64,000 bases of DNA from Synergistetes bacterium HGW-Synergistetes-1 (GCA_002839185.1 PGXO01000001.1:340549-404548); one strand, 5' to 3'; shown: positions 26,580-37,898, counted from the stretch's first letter. The notes: generated by a model from the sequence alone, not told the origin. Program-made: numbers and translations.

Positions 26580-27530
26580 TTAGAACCTTCTTTCAATACG
26601 GAAAGACACTTTTATCACGCTTTCAAGAAAATCTCCGAACTCCAGGCCATAGGCCCTTGCTGCCTTTGGAACAAGGCTAGTGGCTGTCATTCCGGGTGCG
26701 GTATTGACCTCCAGTAAATATGGTTCTCCTTCGTCATTGACCCTAAAGTCTACCCTGCTGTAAGACCTGCACCCAAGGCTTTTATGAGCAAGGACGGCCA
26801 AGTCACCGATCTTCCTTGATGCTTCTTCTGAAAAATCCGCGGGACATATATATTCTGTACAGCCGCTTGTGTATTTATTTTTATAGTCATAAAAACCTAC
26901 GTGAGGCCTGATATCTATTGCAGGAAGCGCTAGGACTTCTCCGTTTTCCTTTTCCCATACCGGAACAGTGATCTCCCTGCCAGGGATATACTGTTCAACA
27001 AGAGCTTTTTCTTCATTTTTGTAGGCTTTCCAGCAGTTTTCTATGCCTTCTTTCAGTTCCTCTGCTGTTTTTGCCAGAGTGACACCAACAGTACTGCCTC
27101 CGCTGTTGGGCTTTACGACCAATGCCCCGTACCTGTCCAGCATCTCTTCCTCACGGATGCCGGCCGGATTTCCTTTGTGGATTATGCTTCCTTCAGGCAT
27201 TGGAAGGTCATTGACAGAAAAGAGCAGTTTTGCGACTGTCTTGTCCATTGCAAACATACATGCTTCAGGTCCTGAGCCGGTGTATGGTATACCATAGGCA
27301 TCAAGACATGTCTGGAAGCGTCCGTCTTCTCCCCAGTCTCCGTGAAGCGCGATAAATACACCATCTGCATTGAAAGTATGCCATTTTTCAACGAATTCCT
27401 TAGGTGAGAGAACATCTTCCAATACAACTGAGTGACCTTTCTGAGACAGTGCCTCGTATACCGCTCTGCCTGAGTTCAGCGATACTTCCCGTTCGGGGCT
27501 TGTTCCGCCGTATGCAACAACTATCTTCAT
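26580..27530 (-). CDS. ddl: D-alanine--D-alanine ligase
   Basis: This ATP-grasp enzyme makes the D-Ala-D-Ala dipeptide of peptidoglycan. It has 316 residues from the ATG at 27530; an ATG two codons upstream is possible, but AAGGA is better placed for the later one. Motifs: GGTSPEREVSLNSG, ALHGDWGEDG, the ATP-grasp region PNSGGSTVGV, and the metal site YLLEVNTAPGMT. It follows lptD on the same strand by about 70 bases. Confidence 0.95.
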   Translation of the reverse strand: MKIVVAYGGTSPEREVSLNSGRAVYEALSQKGHSVVLEDVLSPKEFVEKWHTFNADGVFIALHGDWGEDGRFQTCLDAYGIPYTGSGPEACMFAMDKTVAKLLFSVNDLPMPEGSIIHKGNPAGIREEEMLDRYGALVVKPNSGGSTVGVTLAKTAEELKEGIENCWKAYKNEEKALVEQYIPGREITVPVWEKENGEVLALPAIDIRPHVGFYDYKNKYTSGCTEYICPADFSEEASRKIGDLAVLAHKSLGCRSYSRVDFRVNDEGEPYLLEVNTAPGMTATSLVPKAARAYGLEFGDFLESVIKVSFRIERRF

Positions 27531-27599
27531 TTGCATCAAGTCCTTTTTAAACGATCAAATTTGTCCGGTATCGAAGTAATTAACTTATGATCCAATTAA

Positions 27600-29285
27600 T
27601 CAGAAACTCTTTTTGGTTGCCTCTGAATTCGTCTCTGACTGTATTCCTATTTTTACATCCGGGTAGGCATTTATGAAGAAAAAGAGTCCAGCTTTTATTT
27701 CGTCCCCTGCCTTGTTGTCACTTATCCACAGATGCCAAGTTATGCAGTGCTTATTGTAATTCACAGAATAGTACATGGAGCCTATTTCCTGTGAAATATT
27801 GTCATAGGTGGCAGTCACAGAGAAAGTCCATTTTTCCCAGGAGGCCCCGAAAGGCAGTGGGAAAGAGACAGTCTGGTAAAAGTTTTCGTTGTCAGCATAT
27901 CTGTCCCATGCAAGGGGTGATGATCCTTCAGCCCATCTCCTGAAGTACATGGAGCTGAAATTTAGTGAACCTATATTCCATCTCACTCCGAACCACCCGT
28001 CGATAAGGTCCTGAGTCTGGTCTCCGCCTTCGTATGTATGGTACACGTATCTTGCACCGTAAAAAGGTTTGAAGAAGAAATCCCCGACATCGGGCGATCC
28101 TGTCATTTCAGTGCCGAAAAGTATCCTTTCCCTCCATGGCATGACAATGCCAAGGTTATCCTGATAGCGCCCGTAAATACCAAAGAATCTTATCTTACCC
28201 CAGTTTGAATCTTTTCCGTACCATGGCGAGTATACGCCAAATTCCGGGTCTGTCCAAACATTAAAGCGCTGTTCCAGTCCCGGTCTCATTTCAGTCTCTA
28301 TCAATTCTCTCTGGGCCTGATATAGTATCGCCCTCCAGCCGTTTGGTGCATTATACTCAAGTCCCCACTTAGGGCGCCACATTATCTCATCAGAATCAGA
28401 GTCATAAATACGATCAGACTCTAAAAATACAGAGAGCCCCTCTGACAGTATCTCTCTGCTGTAACGTAGCCTTGCCTCCAACATATCGTTTGACCAGTAT
28501 ATAGCGTTGACATTCAATTCTCCGAAATTTCCTAATTCAATATATCCTTTAAGCCCACCGCCCATACCTTTGTTTGAATCATATGAGAAATAGGGAAGAA
28601 GACTCTGCTCTTTCGGTCCCAGTTTTGCCACGTAATCAAAGGGGTAGGTAAATATGCACTTCTCTCCGATGTATATTCTCGGACGCCTTATTATCATTTT
28701 TTTGTTGGGTATTATTACTACTTTCTTGGATTTGAGCCTGTAATGGGGTTTTTCAAAATCACAGGTCGTCGTCGTCACGTTCAGCCATTCTGTTATCTGC
28801 TCATCTTCAGCATCCTTTTTGCTCTTTTTGGGACGTGATTTGAGAACACCGAATTTTACAGCATCATCCACGGGCATTACTTTGACATTACCACCCTGCA
28901 AGTAAAGCGCGTCCATCTTGCCTGAAGCATCAGTCAGGAGGCCCCTTCTTGTTTCAAGGCTGTAAGTCAGGTGCTCTCCTGTCAGTTTGTCCGGTCCTGA
29001 AAAGAGCGTTACCTTTCCCCTTTGATCAGAAAAAGCCTCCACAAGCTGATTGTTGCTGTTGTATTCAACATGAGGAGCAAACATCCGCATGGTTTTATTT
29101 CGCACCTTAACGTTTCCGTCCGCTGTAGCTATCCCTGTGTTCTCCTGATAGACTACGCTGTCAGCGTCGATATGGACCTCATCAGGAGTTTCTTCAGCAG
29201 AAAGAGGTGTGAGAAGAAATGCACATGTAAAGATGAGGCCAAGCAGAATGACCTTTATTGGTCCGTCCAGAAATATTTTATTCAT
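27600..29285 (-). CDS. lptD: LptD-like outer membrane LPS assembly protein
   Basis: LptD inserts lipopolysaccharide into the outer leaflet as the last step of the Lpt bridge. This protein has 561 residues, shorter than the E. coli form. A signal peptide ends near residue 30 (LLTPLSA). An OstA/LptA-like domain follows (about 35-125, with DADSVVYQENTGIATADGNV), then a long beta-rich C-terminal part with many aromatic residues, as in a barrel. The ATG overlaps the lptC stop by four bases (ATGA), which argues for a real Lpt pair. Identity is at family level; an OstA-only protein is less likely given the barrel-like C terminus. Confidence 0.85.
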   Translation of the reverse strand: MNKIFLDGPIKVILLGLIFTCAFLLTPLSAEETPDEVHIDADSVVYQENTGIATADGNVKVRNKTMRMFAPHVEYNSNNQLVEAFSDQRGKVTLFSGPDKLTGEHLTYSLETRRGLLTDASGKMDALYLQGGNVKVMPVDDAVKFGVLKSRPKKSKKDAEDEQITEWLNVTTTTCDFEKPHYRLKSKKVVIIPNKKMIIRRPRIYIGEKCIFTYPFDYVAKLGPKEQSLLPYFSYDSNKGMGGGLKGYIELGNFGELNVNAIYWSNDMLEARLRYSREILSEGLSVFLESDRIYDSDSDEIMWRPKWGLEYNAPNGWRAILYQAQRELIETEMRPGLEQRFNVWTDPEFGVYSPWYGKDSNWGKIRFFGIYGRYQDNLGIVMPWRERILFGTEMTGSPDVGDFFFKPFYGARYVYHTYEGGDQTQDLIDGWFGVRWNIGSLNFSSMYFRRWAEGSSPLAWDRYADNENFYQTVSFPLPFGASWEKWTFSVTATYDNISQEIGSMYYSVNYNKHCITWHLWISDNKAGDEIKAGLFFFINAYPDVKIGIQSETNSEATKKSF

Positions 29286-29827
29286 TCTTTCCAAGTTACT
29301 ACTCCCCCGCCTGATACTATGCATTCTCCGCTTTTAGTATCGTAGGTACCCTCTTTACCTTCAACTGTGATCTTTCCATCCGTTATTATTACACCCTTGA
29401 AAAATCTCCACAGTTCTTTGGCTGCTTCAAATTCAACTCTGCCAGCCTTAAGGTTGTAAACATTATTTTTTTCTGTCATGACAGCGTCTGCGCTTGTCAT
29501 TTCGATATCGTTGTTGGCTCTTGTAAATACACCTTTATCCGCGTTGATCCTGGTGACCTTGTCACCACTTTCAGTGATAGTAATATCAAGAGACTCCCCG
29601 TAAAAGAGTCCATCCCTGTGTTCTACCCTCGGAGAGATCAGTTTCCACTGCGCTCCGTTGATCTCCCTTTCTATTTCGATATTTTCAACAATAATATCCG
29701 GCAGAGGAATGTCACCTGCCCTGTTGGCAAGGTTAAGATCTCTCCATAAAAAGACCACAATCACAGCGATAAAAACCAACGCTGCGATCGTGTATGCCTT
29801 TTTACGGGATATTTTTTTTATTGACAA
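29282..29827 (-). CDS. lptC: LptC-like LPS export protein
   Basis: LptC is an inner-membrane protein whose periplasmic domain passes LPS from LptFG to LptA. It has 181 residues, with one N-terminal membrane helix (about 11-27, AYTIAALVFIAVIVVFL) after a basic start, then a beta-jellyroll region (IEREINGAQWKLISPRVE, and INADKGVFTRANNDIEM typical of the family). It is followed by lptD with a 4-base overlap and preceded by an exported repeat protein by 25 bases. Confidence 0.88.
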   Translation of the reverse strand: MSIKKISRKKAYTIAALVFIAVIVVFLWRDLNLANRAGDIPLPDIIVENIEIEREINGAQWKLISPRVEHRDGLFYGESLDITITESGDKVTRINADKGVFTRANNDIEMTSADAVMTEKNNVYNLKAGRVEFEAAKELWRFFKGVIITDGKITVEGKEGTYDTKSGECIVSGGGVVTWKE

Positions 29828-29852
29828 ATCAATGTCATTCCAATCAAAAATA

Positions 29853-30866
29853 TTACGGATTTATCTGTGATCCGGTGCCCTGAGGAGATGTCGCATCCCC
29901 GGAAACAGCCATAGATGATATCTGACTTGGTATCATATACCCGTGGACAGTTGCAGCAGATGTTGTTTCAACATAGAACAAAGTACCCTCTTTCAGGTGG
30001 TTGTCCGAACCCCTTACGAGGAAACCACCGGCAAGGCCAAGAGGACCAAGAAGGACTGCACCCGCAAAACTTGCGCCTACTGCTCCATAAGTCGCAGCAT
30101 CAGCTTCCATAGCTTTTTTCGCTGCTTCTCCCATTGCTACAGTAACTGAGTTGGGGCCTATGACTTCAAGCGCGTCGAATGCCATTTCAATTTCCGATGG
30201 CCGTCCGAAGCTGCGCGGAGGCTTGACCTTGGTTATGTGGGCAAAGATCCTGCTGCCTCGGGGAGCTACAAGATTCTTGTTTATCACGATCTCTTCTACC
30301 AGTTTCAAAACAACTTTGTCATCGACCTTTACATTTTTCACCGTGAGTGTCTGAGAAAGTGATGTCTTTACGACAGTTGCGGCAGGTATCTCTACCGGGG
30401 TCGCAAGAACTCCTTCAGGAAGAAGCTTGGTTATAATCCTCTCTGTTCTTGAAGCCAGGGCGCCGCCCTGAACTGTTCCTTCAACGACTGCTTCCAGTGT
30501 GTCGATCCTTCGTGCCAGTGACCATTCCGGATGTATCTGCTGAGTAACAGCCCATTCTGCAACAGAGAGCTTGAAAAGGAGCGATGGCTGAGTTGTTGTC
30601 CCCTTCTCCAAGAAATCCAGCATAGCAGTCTGGCGTTCCGTCAGACTTCCGGGAAGCTCTCTCCCGAAGACTTCTTTTTCAGCTGTGTTAAGTCTGGAAA
30701 GAAGCCCTCCTCCCTGAGGCGAACCATAAACTATCGTCTCTATCCTCTCGAGTGTTTGAAAGGCAGGACCTCCGTCAACAGCTACATCTGATGCAGATGA
30801 GACTGTCACCGATGCAAAGGCTGTAAGAATTACTGCAGTCAGCATCAACATACTTTTCAACTTCAT
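29853..30866 (-). CDS. Exported protein with internal repeats, unknown function
   Basis: I do not recognise this 337-residue protein. A signal peptide is clear (MKLKSMLMLTAVILTAFA, cleavage near VSSAS). The N-terminal half contains two good copies of a unit of about 30 residues, R-I-E/D-T...G..QGG.L.SR....E (40-68 and 119-149), and a weaker copy between (about 85-110). A middle domain contains PRGSRIFAHITKVKP, and near residue 260 a glycine-rich hydrophobic stretch (GASFAGAVLLGPLGLAGGFLV) could insert in or cross a membrane. It lies between pyrG and lptC on the same strand with gaps of 15 and 25 bases, so it may belong to envelope assembly. Confidence 0.8.
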   Translation of the reverse strand: MKLKSMLMLTAVILTAFASVTVSSASDVAVDGGPAFQTLERIETIVYGSPQGGGLLSRLNTAEKEVFGRELPGSLTERQTAMLDFLEKGTTTQPSLLFKLSVAEWAVTQQIHPEWSLARRIDTLEAVVEGTVQGGALASRTERIITKLLPEGVLATPVEIPAATVVKTSLSQTLTVKNVKVDDKVVLKLVEEIVINKNLVAPRGSRIFAHITKVKPPRSFGRPSEIEMAFDALEVIGPNSVTVAMGEAAKKAMEADAATYGAVGASFAGAVLLGPLGLAGGFLVRGSDNHLKEGTLFYVETTSAATVHGYMIPSQISSMAVSGDATSPQGTGSQINP

Positions 30867-30881
30867 AATCGTTTCCTCCTT

Positions 30882-32489
<1,608 letters not shown>

Positions 32490-32527
32490 TTAAAACGCCC
32501 CTTTAATGTCGCAGTTTAGCAATAAAA

Positions 32528-33910
32528 TTACCTTAAGTATCTTAGAGGATTCTGCGGGGTGCCATTCCTGCGCACCTCAAAATGGAGGTGATTACCCGTA
32601 GACCTTCCTGTGCTGCCAACTCTTGCTATCTGCTGTCCTGATCTTACCGTAGCACCATTCCTTACAAGAAGACTGCTGCAGTGTCCATAGAGAGTAGAGA
32701 TACCTCCGGGGTGAGAAATAACTATAGTCTTTCCATATCCGCCCATCCAACCGGAGTGTACTACTCTTCCATCTCCTGCTGCCACTATGCCTCTCCCTCG
32801 TGGTGCCCTTACATCCAGTCCCGAGTGGAAAACCCTCCTGCGTCCAAAAGGGCTGCGTCGCCATCCAAATACACTGGATATCTTGCCCATGACCGGCCAC
32901 CGGAACTTTCTTGACGATGTGGTAACAGTCGTCCTGGCAGCTCTGGCACTGGTTCTTCCCGCAGATGCCGTTACAGCGGCAACCTTAGCTCCGGGAAGGA
33001 ATATTTCGCTCCCTATCTTGAGCTGCGTTTCGTCGCTCATCAGGTTTGCCGCATAGACAGCCTGTTTATAAGAACCATGCTTATCGGCCAGTTTGGCAAC
33101 AGTATCATTTTTGGCCACCTTGATAAATATCCCGTCCTGGTTTGGGATCCTGAGCACTGTACCAAGTTTTAGGTGGTTGATGTTCGATATTTTGTTGGAT
33201 CCGATTATGGTGTCAAGATCAAGATCGAATTTATTCGCGATCGTCCAGAGCGAATCACCATCTTTGACTACATACTCAGTCAGCAAAAGAGGCTTGCCTC
33301 TTTTTTCAAGGTCAGCTTCATACTTTTTAAGTTTGTTGACGTAGGCAAGCGTCAGAGGAACAGAATCAGTCCGGTCAGGAATATAAAGAATATCCGTATA
33401 CTTTGGGTTTTCGTTTGGCTTGAGGCCGTTCGCACGTCTGATATCCTCAACTTTTACTCCGTACTCTTTCGCCACAGAATCAATGGTATCCCCCTGGTCC
33501 AGTATGACTTCCTGCCAGCATATGTCCCCAATCAGAGCTTCTTTGTCCTCACTGAGGATCAGTCCATCGCCTCTTGAGAGCACTCCATATAATTTAAGTT
33601 CTTCTGTGGTAAGTGTGGGGATGCTCGGAAGGGGTCCAATCCCTATTGGGATGACCTCTGTTTCGGACTCAAAAGGTTCAGATGAAGAGCTGACAGCTGA
33701 CAGCTCAGAGACGTCAACCATTAAAAACCCTCTGCTGTTGACAGTTTTTTCAGATATGTCCGGCAGGTCCATCCCTATCCAGTACATACCTGCTCTCTCA
33801 GCTGCCATTGCAGACAGGATCACAGATGCCGACAGCGCCGCAATGATAAACAGGCTGAAGTATATCGTTTTTCTTTTTTTCAATTTGATCAAGGTAAACC
33901 TCGACATCAT
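32528..33910 (-). CDS. LysM/M23 peptidoglycan peptidase
   Basis: A cell-wall enzyme of 460 residues. An N-terminal membrane anchor or signal (about 15-36, IYFSLFIIAALSASVILSA) leads into the periplasm. Three LysM domains (about 130-180, 207-255, 256-305) would bind peptidoglycan. The C-terminal M23 endopeptidase domain (about 335-460) has the zinc ligands and catalytic residues in HSGLD (His 362, Asp 366), YGH (410) and HLHFE (441, 443), so it should be active, cutting peptide cross-links. The ATG at 33910 has GGAG seven bases upstream. It lies between rho and pyrG on the same strand. Confidence 0.92.
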   Translation of the reverse strand: MMSRFTLIKLKKRKTIYFSLFIIAALSASVILSAMAAERAGMYWIGMDLPDISEKTVNSRGFLMVDVSELSAVSSSSEPFESETEVIPIGIGPLPSIPTLTTEELKLYGVLSRGDGLILSEDKEALIGDICWQEVILDQGDTIDSVAKEYGVKVEDIRRANGLKPNENPKYTDILYIPDRTDSVPLTLAYVNKLKKYEADLEKRGKPLLLTEYVVKDGDSLWTIANKFDLDLDTIIGSNKISNINHLKLGTVLRIPNQDGIFIKVAKNDTVAKLADKHGSYKQAVYAANLMSDETQLKIGSEIFLPGAKVAAVTASAGRTSARAARTTVTTSSRKFRWPVMGKISSVFGWRRSPFGRRRVFHSGLDVRAPRGRGIVAAGDGRVVHSGWMGGYGKTIVISHPGGISTLYGHCSSLLVRNGATVRSGQQIARVGSTGRSTGNHLHFEVRRNGTPQNPLRYLR

Positions 33911-33964
33911 TCAGTCACTCCACACATCATCCGTTCTCACTGACTTTAGCATTTAGTGAACAGT

Positions 33965-35518
33965 TCAGCCCGCCTTTATTGTAGCAAGAAATTCGCGATT
34001 ATTCACCGTGTTGCGTAATTTATCCAAAATAAGATTCAGCACTTCTGCTTCATCCATATTAGCTATTTTCCTTCTCAGCGCCCAAATGCGCTGGAGGTCA
34101 TCTTCAGGAACCAGCAGCTCCTCTTTTCTTGTGCCTGATTTAGTTATGTCCAGAGCCGGGAATATTCGCTGTTCTGATATCTTTCGTGATAAATGTACTT
34201 CCATGTTCCCGGTTCCTTTGAATTCTTCATATATGACATCATCCATCCTGCTGCCGGTTTCGACAAGTGCCGTTCCTATTATAGTGAGACTTCCGCCAAA
34301 TTCAATATTTCTTGCTGCTCCGAAGAATTTTTTAGGGAAATAGAGAGCAGCTGGATCCATACCGCCGGAAAGTGTCCTTCCCGAAGGAGGAACGATGAGG
34401 TTTGATGCCCTTGCCAGCCTGGTTATCGAATCAAGCAGCAAAACTACATCCTTGGATACTTCGACCAGCCTTTTTGCTTTTTCAAGCGCAAGCGCTGCTA
34501 CGCGCATATGCTCTTCTGCCGGTCTGTCAAAAGTGGAGGCGATGATCTCTCCATCGACAGAACGCGCCATGTCTGTAACTTCTTCCGGTCTTTCGTCAAT
34601 CAGAAGTACCATCAGGATAACTTCAGGATGATTAGTTGTAATAGCGTTCGCGATATTTTTCAGGAGGGTCGTTTTTCCTGCTTTCGGAGGAGAGACTATG
34701 AGAGCCCTCTGTCCTTTGCCTATCGGGGCAAAAAGGTCTACCATCCGGGTAGAAACGACTTTTCTGTCTGTCTCCAGATTTAATTTTTCATCAGGGAATA
34801 TTGGAGTGAGCGATTCGAATTGGGGTCTTTTTCTTGCAGCTTCCGGATCTGTAAAATTAACATTTTCCACTCTCAGAAGAGCCTCATAATGTTCCTGTTC
34901 CTTGGGTGGGCGAATTATTCCCCAGACTACATCTCCGTTCCTCAGTCCAAATCTGCGGATCTGTGAGGCAGAAACATATATGTCATTGCTGCTAGGAAGC
35001 AGTCCGGACGGCCTAAGGAAACCATACCCTTCAGAGAGGCACTCTAGTGTTCCTCCGTTGAACCTGTACCCCATAGTTTCAGCCTGAGTCTTAAGTATAT
35101 CAACTATAAGGTCGTCTTTACGCCTGGCCGATATTGAAGTAACACCTATCTCTTTCGCAATCTTTCTCAGTTCAGCCAGTGTTTGCTGTGCCAGAAAATT
35201 GAACCCCAATTTGGGATTGGTATGCTTGTGCTGCTTAGCATATCCATTGCCATTGTTATTGCCATTCTGCTCTTTGTTTGCCTCCGCGATTACAGCAGAT
35301 ACAGCTTCGGGGGCAACTTCAGGAAGAGATGCTTCCTTTAAAACACAATTGACATCTGCAGCAGATGTCACCTCATTCACTGGTTCAGATGCAATAACAT
35401 CATTTTCTGCTTCATTCAGCTGGATCGTCTCTTTTTCTTTTTTTACTGTGGAAGAGCTTTTGGTCCTTGTTGTTTTCTTCTTTGGTTCTTCTGTAGTTTC
35501 ACTTTTTTTTCTTGGCAA
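33965..35518 (-). CDS. rho: Transcription termination factor Rho
   Basis: Rho is a hexameric RNA helicase that ends transcription. It has 517 residues, about 100 more than E. coli Rho because of a charged N-terminal extension (Lys-, Thr- and Glu-rich, then an asparagine-glycine stretch near residue 90). The Rho N-terminal and RNA-binding domains follow (GGTLECLSEGYGFLRP), then the ATPase with P-loop SPPKAGKTT, Walker B VVLLLDSITRLAR and the Q and R loops. Such extensions occur in several phyla and can alter RNA binding. Confidence 0.96.
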   Translation of the reverse strand: MPRKKSETTEEPKKKTTRTKSSSTVKKEKETIQLNEAENDVIASEPVNEVTSAADVNCVLKEASLPEVAPEAVSAVIAEANKEQNGNNNGNGYAKQHKHTNPKLGFNFLAQQTLAELRKIAKEIGVTSISARRKDDLIVDILKTQAETMGYRFNGGTLECLSEGYGFLRPSGLLPSSNDIYVSASQIRRFGLRNGDVVWGIIRPPKEQEHYEALLRVENVNFTDPEAARKRPQFESLTPIFPDEKLNLETDRKVVSTRMVDLFAPIGKGQRALIVSPPKAGKTTLLKNIANAITTNHPEVILMVLLIDERPEEVTDMARSVDGEIIASTFDRPAEEHMRVAALALEKAKRLVEVSKDVVLLLDSITRLARASNLIVPPSGRTLSGGMDPAALYFPKKFFGAARNIEFGGSLTIIGTALVETGSRMDDVIYEEFKGTGNMEVHLSRKISEQRIFPALDITKSGTRKEELLVPEDDLQRIWALRRKIANMDEAEVLNLILDKLRNTVNNREFLATIKAG

Positions 35519-35542
35519 CTTCTCTGACCTCCCGGTCTAGTG

Positions 35543-35998
35543 TCATTTTCTTCTTACTATTTCGAATTTGATGTCCGACCATACTTTTGCAGGCGTGGAA
35601 ACAGTAACTCTATACGAACCTACCGGGAGAGGAGTCCCCTCTTCCCTTAAAAGATAAAAAGCTCTTACCCCGTCTTTAGTCATAAGTTTAAGAGGTTCCG
35701 AAAGGACCAGTTCCTTGCCGTAATACCATGAAACCTCCAGATGGCTGCCTTCACGTGCAGAAGAATACTTCAGCCACAAACATATCTGACTAGGACCGTA
35801 GGGGATGCTGTTGCCGATCAGCAGAGGCTCACGGTTATCTCCAAGTTCCTGGCAGATAACTGCTTCTTCGACCTTAAAGAAACTTGAGAACGGACCGACT
35901 TTTAAGCTCCATGTCACCAGCAAAAGCAGGAGAATTACACTGAAACCGAGAAGGACAAGCGGTCTCTTCTCTGACATATGCGTATTGATGCTTTTCAT
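35543..35998 (-). CDS. Membrane-anchored protein of unknown function
   Basis: Not recognised. It has 151 residues, with one N-terminal hydrophobic helix (about 14-32, VLLGFSVILLLLLVTWSL) after a basic start, so the rest should lie outside the inner membrane. The outer part is beta-rich, with alternating patterns (LEVSWYYGKELVL, PVGSYRVTVSTPAKVWSDIKFEIV) that suggest an immunoglobulin-like fold. The ATG has GGTGG six bases upstream. It ends 24 bases before rho on the same strand, so it may be co-transcribed with rho. Confidence 0.7.
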   Translation of the reverse strand: MKSINTHMSEKRPLVLLGFSVILLLLLVTWSLKVGPFSSFFKVEEAVICQELGDNREPLLIGNSIPYGPSQICLWLKYSSAREGSHLEVSWYYGKELVLSEPLKLMTKDGVRAFYLLREEGTPLPVGSYRVTVSTPAKVWSDIKFEIVRRK

Positions 35999-36055
35999 GC
36001 AGTACCACCAATCTCTAACCTAGCATTTTACCATGAGTATCTAAAAAAACAAAAA

Positions 36056-36925
36056 TCATGAACTATATTTATTCCATATTTCGTATAGCTCTGAAATAAT
36101 CCCTTCGTGCACGTCGATCTCAAAACCGTCCACAGTAAGTTCTGATTTTTTGCTTATACCATCCACTGCTTTTTTCTCAATAAGCGCTTCAAGCATGGAC
36201 CTCTCATCATTCTTGCCTGGGCCAAGCCATTCTCTCCAAATATATGAAAGAGCAGTACTGAGTGCGTAACAGCCCCAGTTGCTGACATCTACAGGTATGG
36301 TTACATCTGTGCGTATGACGGAAAGACACTTTCTGAACTCCGGTCTGATATTACATATTTCTGTGACAAAGTTGCCCATCCCAACTTCATTTCCTCCGTC
36401 ACCTATCCCTACTGTAAAAATATTTTTGCGCGAACAGAGGACTGAGATCCAGTCCAACGAAGGTGTCCAGGCAGAAATATCCTCGCTTCTCATGTTGTAA
36501 AATTTGCCGTCTGCCGCACGTCCCAGACGTTCTGTGAATACTACGGCATCAGGAGAAAAAGAATCAAGTTTATCAAAACGGTCAACTGCTATCACTTTTT
36601 CTTCAGGAAAACCGGCAGCAGCTGCACTTGCCCTAATTGCATCCAGACAAAGGTCGTCTGTCCAGATCTCAGTTTCAGCACCATGCTTCCAAAATGCCCT
36701 TGCCAGAACAACTGCCCCTCCGGGGCCATCTGTTTCAGGCGCTCCTGAAGAGGGAACGAAAAAACCCGAAACCACAGCGACCTTGGAGACATCAGCCAGT
36801 ACTTCTGCGGCTTTTTGCAAGTAGAGGTGTTTGCACAGGTTTGAGATACCTCTTTTGCCTTTATTTGAAGCAACGATATTGACCAGTTCTTCTGCAAATC
36901 CTGACGGTAATCTGTATTTTTCCAT
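36056..36925 (-). CDS. DUF4392 / D-glutamate cyclase-like protein
   Basis: A protein of 289 residues of the DUF4392 family, whose domain forms the C-terminal part of mammalian D-glutamate cyclase, which turns D-glutamate into 5-oxo-D-proline. Family blocks are GFFVPSSGAPETDGPGGA, VFTERLGRAADG and the glycine-rich GIGDGGNEVGMGN. The real substrate in bacteria is not established; D-amino acid metabolism would fit a peptidoglycan-rich neighbourhood (ddl, M23). The ATG at 36925 follows the pfkA stop by ten bases. An earlier start would overlap pfkA by 23 bases and is less likely. Confidence 0.78.
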   Translation of the reverse strand: MEKYRLPSGFAEELVNIVASNKGKRGISNLCKHLYLQKAAEVLADVSKVAVVSGFFVPSSGAPETDGPGGAVVLARAFWKHGAETEIWTDDLCLDAIRASAAAAGFPEEKVIAVDRFDKLDSFSPDAVVFTERLGRAADGKFYNMRSEDISAWTPSLDWISVLCSRKNIFTVGIGDGGNEVGMGNFVTEICNIRPEFRKCLSVIRTDVTIPVDVSNWGCYALSTALSYIWREWLGPGKNDERSMLEALIEKKAVDGISKKSELTVDGFEIDVHEGIISELYEIWNKYSS

Positions 36926-36935
36926 TTGATCGTCT

Positions 36936-37898
36936 CTAAATGCTGAGTATTTCAACAAGTCTCAGCATATCAGCATCCAGGCTTCTTTTTGTTTCCCATG
37001 CGGTTTTGATATCAGAGGAGACAATATTGCCGTTTACCCTTCCAACCATCATCCCCCGTCCTCCTTTAATAAGGAGTTCTACTGCAGCGGCACCCAGCCT
37101 TGAAGCAAGTACGGTGTCAAAACATGAGGGAGCTCCTCCTCTTTGCAGGTGTCCAAGTACAACGATCCTGGGGTCATAGCTGCCCTGACCCTTAAGCTTT
37201 TCTGCAAGTTCAGAAGCCGACATAACTCCCTCTGATAAGACGATAATAGAGTGAGTTTTACCCCTCTCTTTTGCGTAGCTCAGTTTTTGGGATATAGCCT
37301 CAATATCAGGAGCTATCTCCGGCACAAGGACAAATTCTGCTCCGCAGGCAACACCCGTCTCCAGGGCTAAAAAACCTGAGTTTCGCCCCATGACCTCGAC
37401 AATAAACATCCTGTCATGGCTGGATGCCGTGTCACGAAGTTTGCTTATGCACTCCAGAGCTGTGTTGCATGCCGTATCGAAACCAATAGTGCAGTCTGTC
37501 CCAGCTATATCATTGTCTATAGTCCCCGGTATCCCTACAACAGTTACTCCCCTGCTGTGCAGCTCATTTGCCCCGCGGAAAGAACCATCACCGCCGATAA
37601 CTACTAAAGCCTCAATATCATTTTCTTTAAGTTTTGAAACTCCTGCATTGACGCCTTCCGGCCTAAAAAATTCAGGACACCTTGCTGTTCTCAGGATCGT
37701 CCCTCCATGGAGAAGTATCCCTCCGACAGAACTCCTTGTCATAGGGACAAGATCGCCCTCCAGCAGCCCCTCATACCCTCTCCTTATCCCAACAACATCA
37801 AGTCCGTTGTAGAGAGCAGTACGTGTTACCGCCCTTATCGCCGCATTCATGCCCGGAGAATCTCCTCCACTTGTCAGGACACCTATCCTTTTTAACAT
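36936..37898 (-). CDS. pfkA: ATP-dependent 6-phosphofructokinase
   Basis: The committed step of glycolysis: fructose 6-phosphate to the 1,6-bisphosphate. It has 320 residues, the usual length for bacterial PfkA. GGDSPGMNAAIR opens the protein. The ATP motif is GGDGS (102-106), where pyrophosphate-dependent forms have GGDD. The catalytic loop is PGTIDND. The DUF4392 gene follows by ten bases; no pyruvate kinase is next to it. Confidence 0.96.
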   Translation of the reverse strand: MLKRIGVLTSGGDSPGMNAAIRAVTRTALYNGLDVVGIRRGYEGLLEGDLVPMTRSSVGGILLHGGTILRTARCPEFFRPEGVNAGVSKLKENDIEALVVIGGDGSFRGANELHSRGVTVVGIPGTIDNDIAGTDCTIGFDTACNTALECISKLRDTASSHDRMFIVEVMGRNSGFLALETGVACGAEFVLVPEIAPDIEAISQKLSYAKERGKTHSIIVLSEGVMSASELAEKLKGQGSYDPRIVVLGHLQRGGAPSCFDTVLASRLGAAAVELLIKGGRGMMVGRVNGNIVSSDIKTAWETKRSLDADMLRLVEILSI

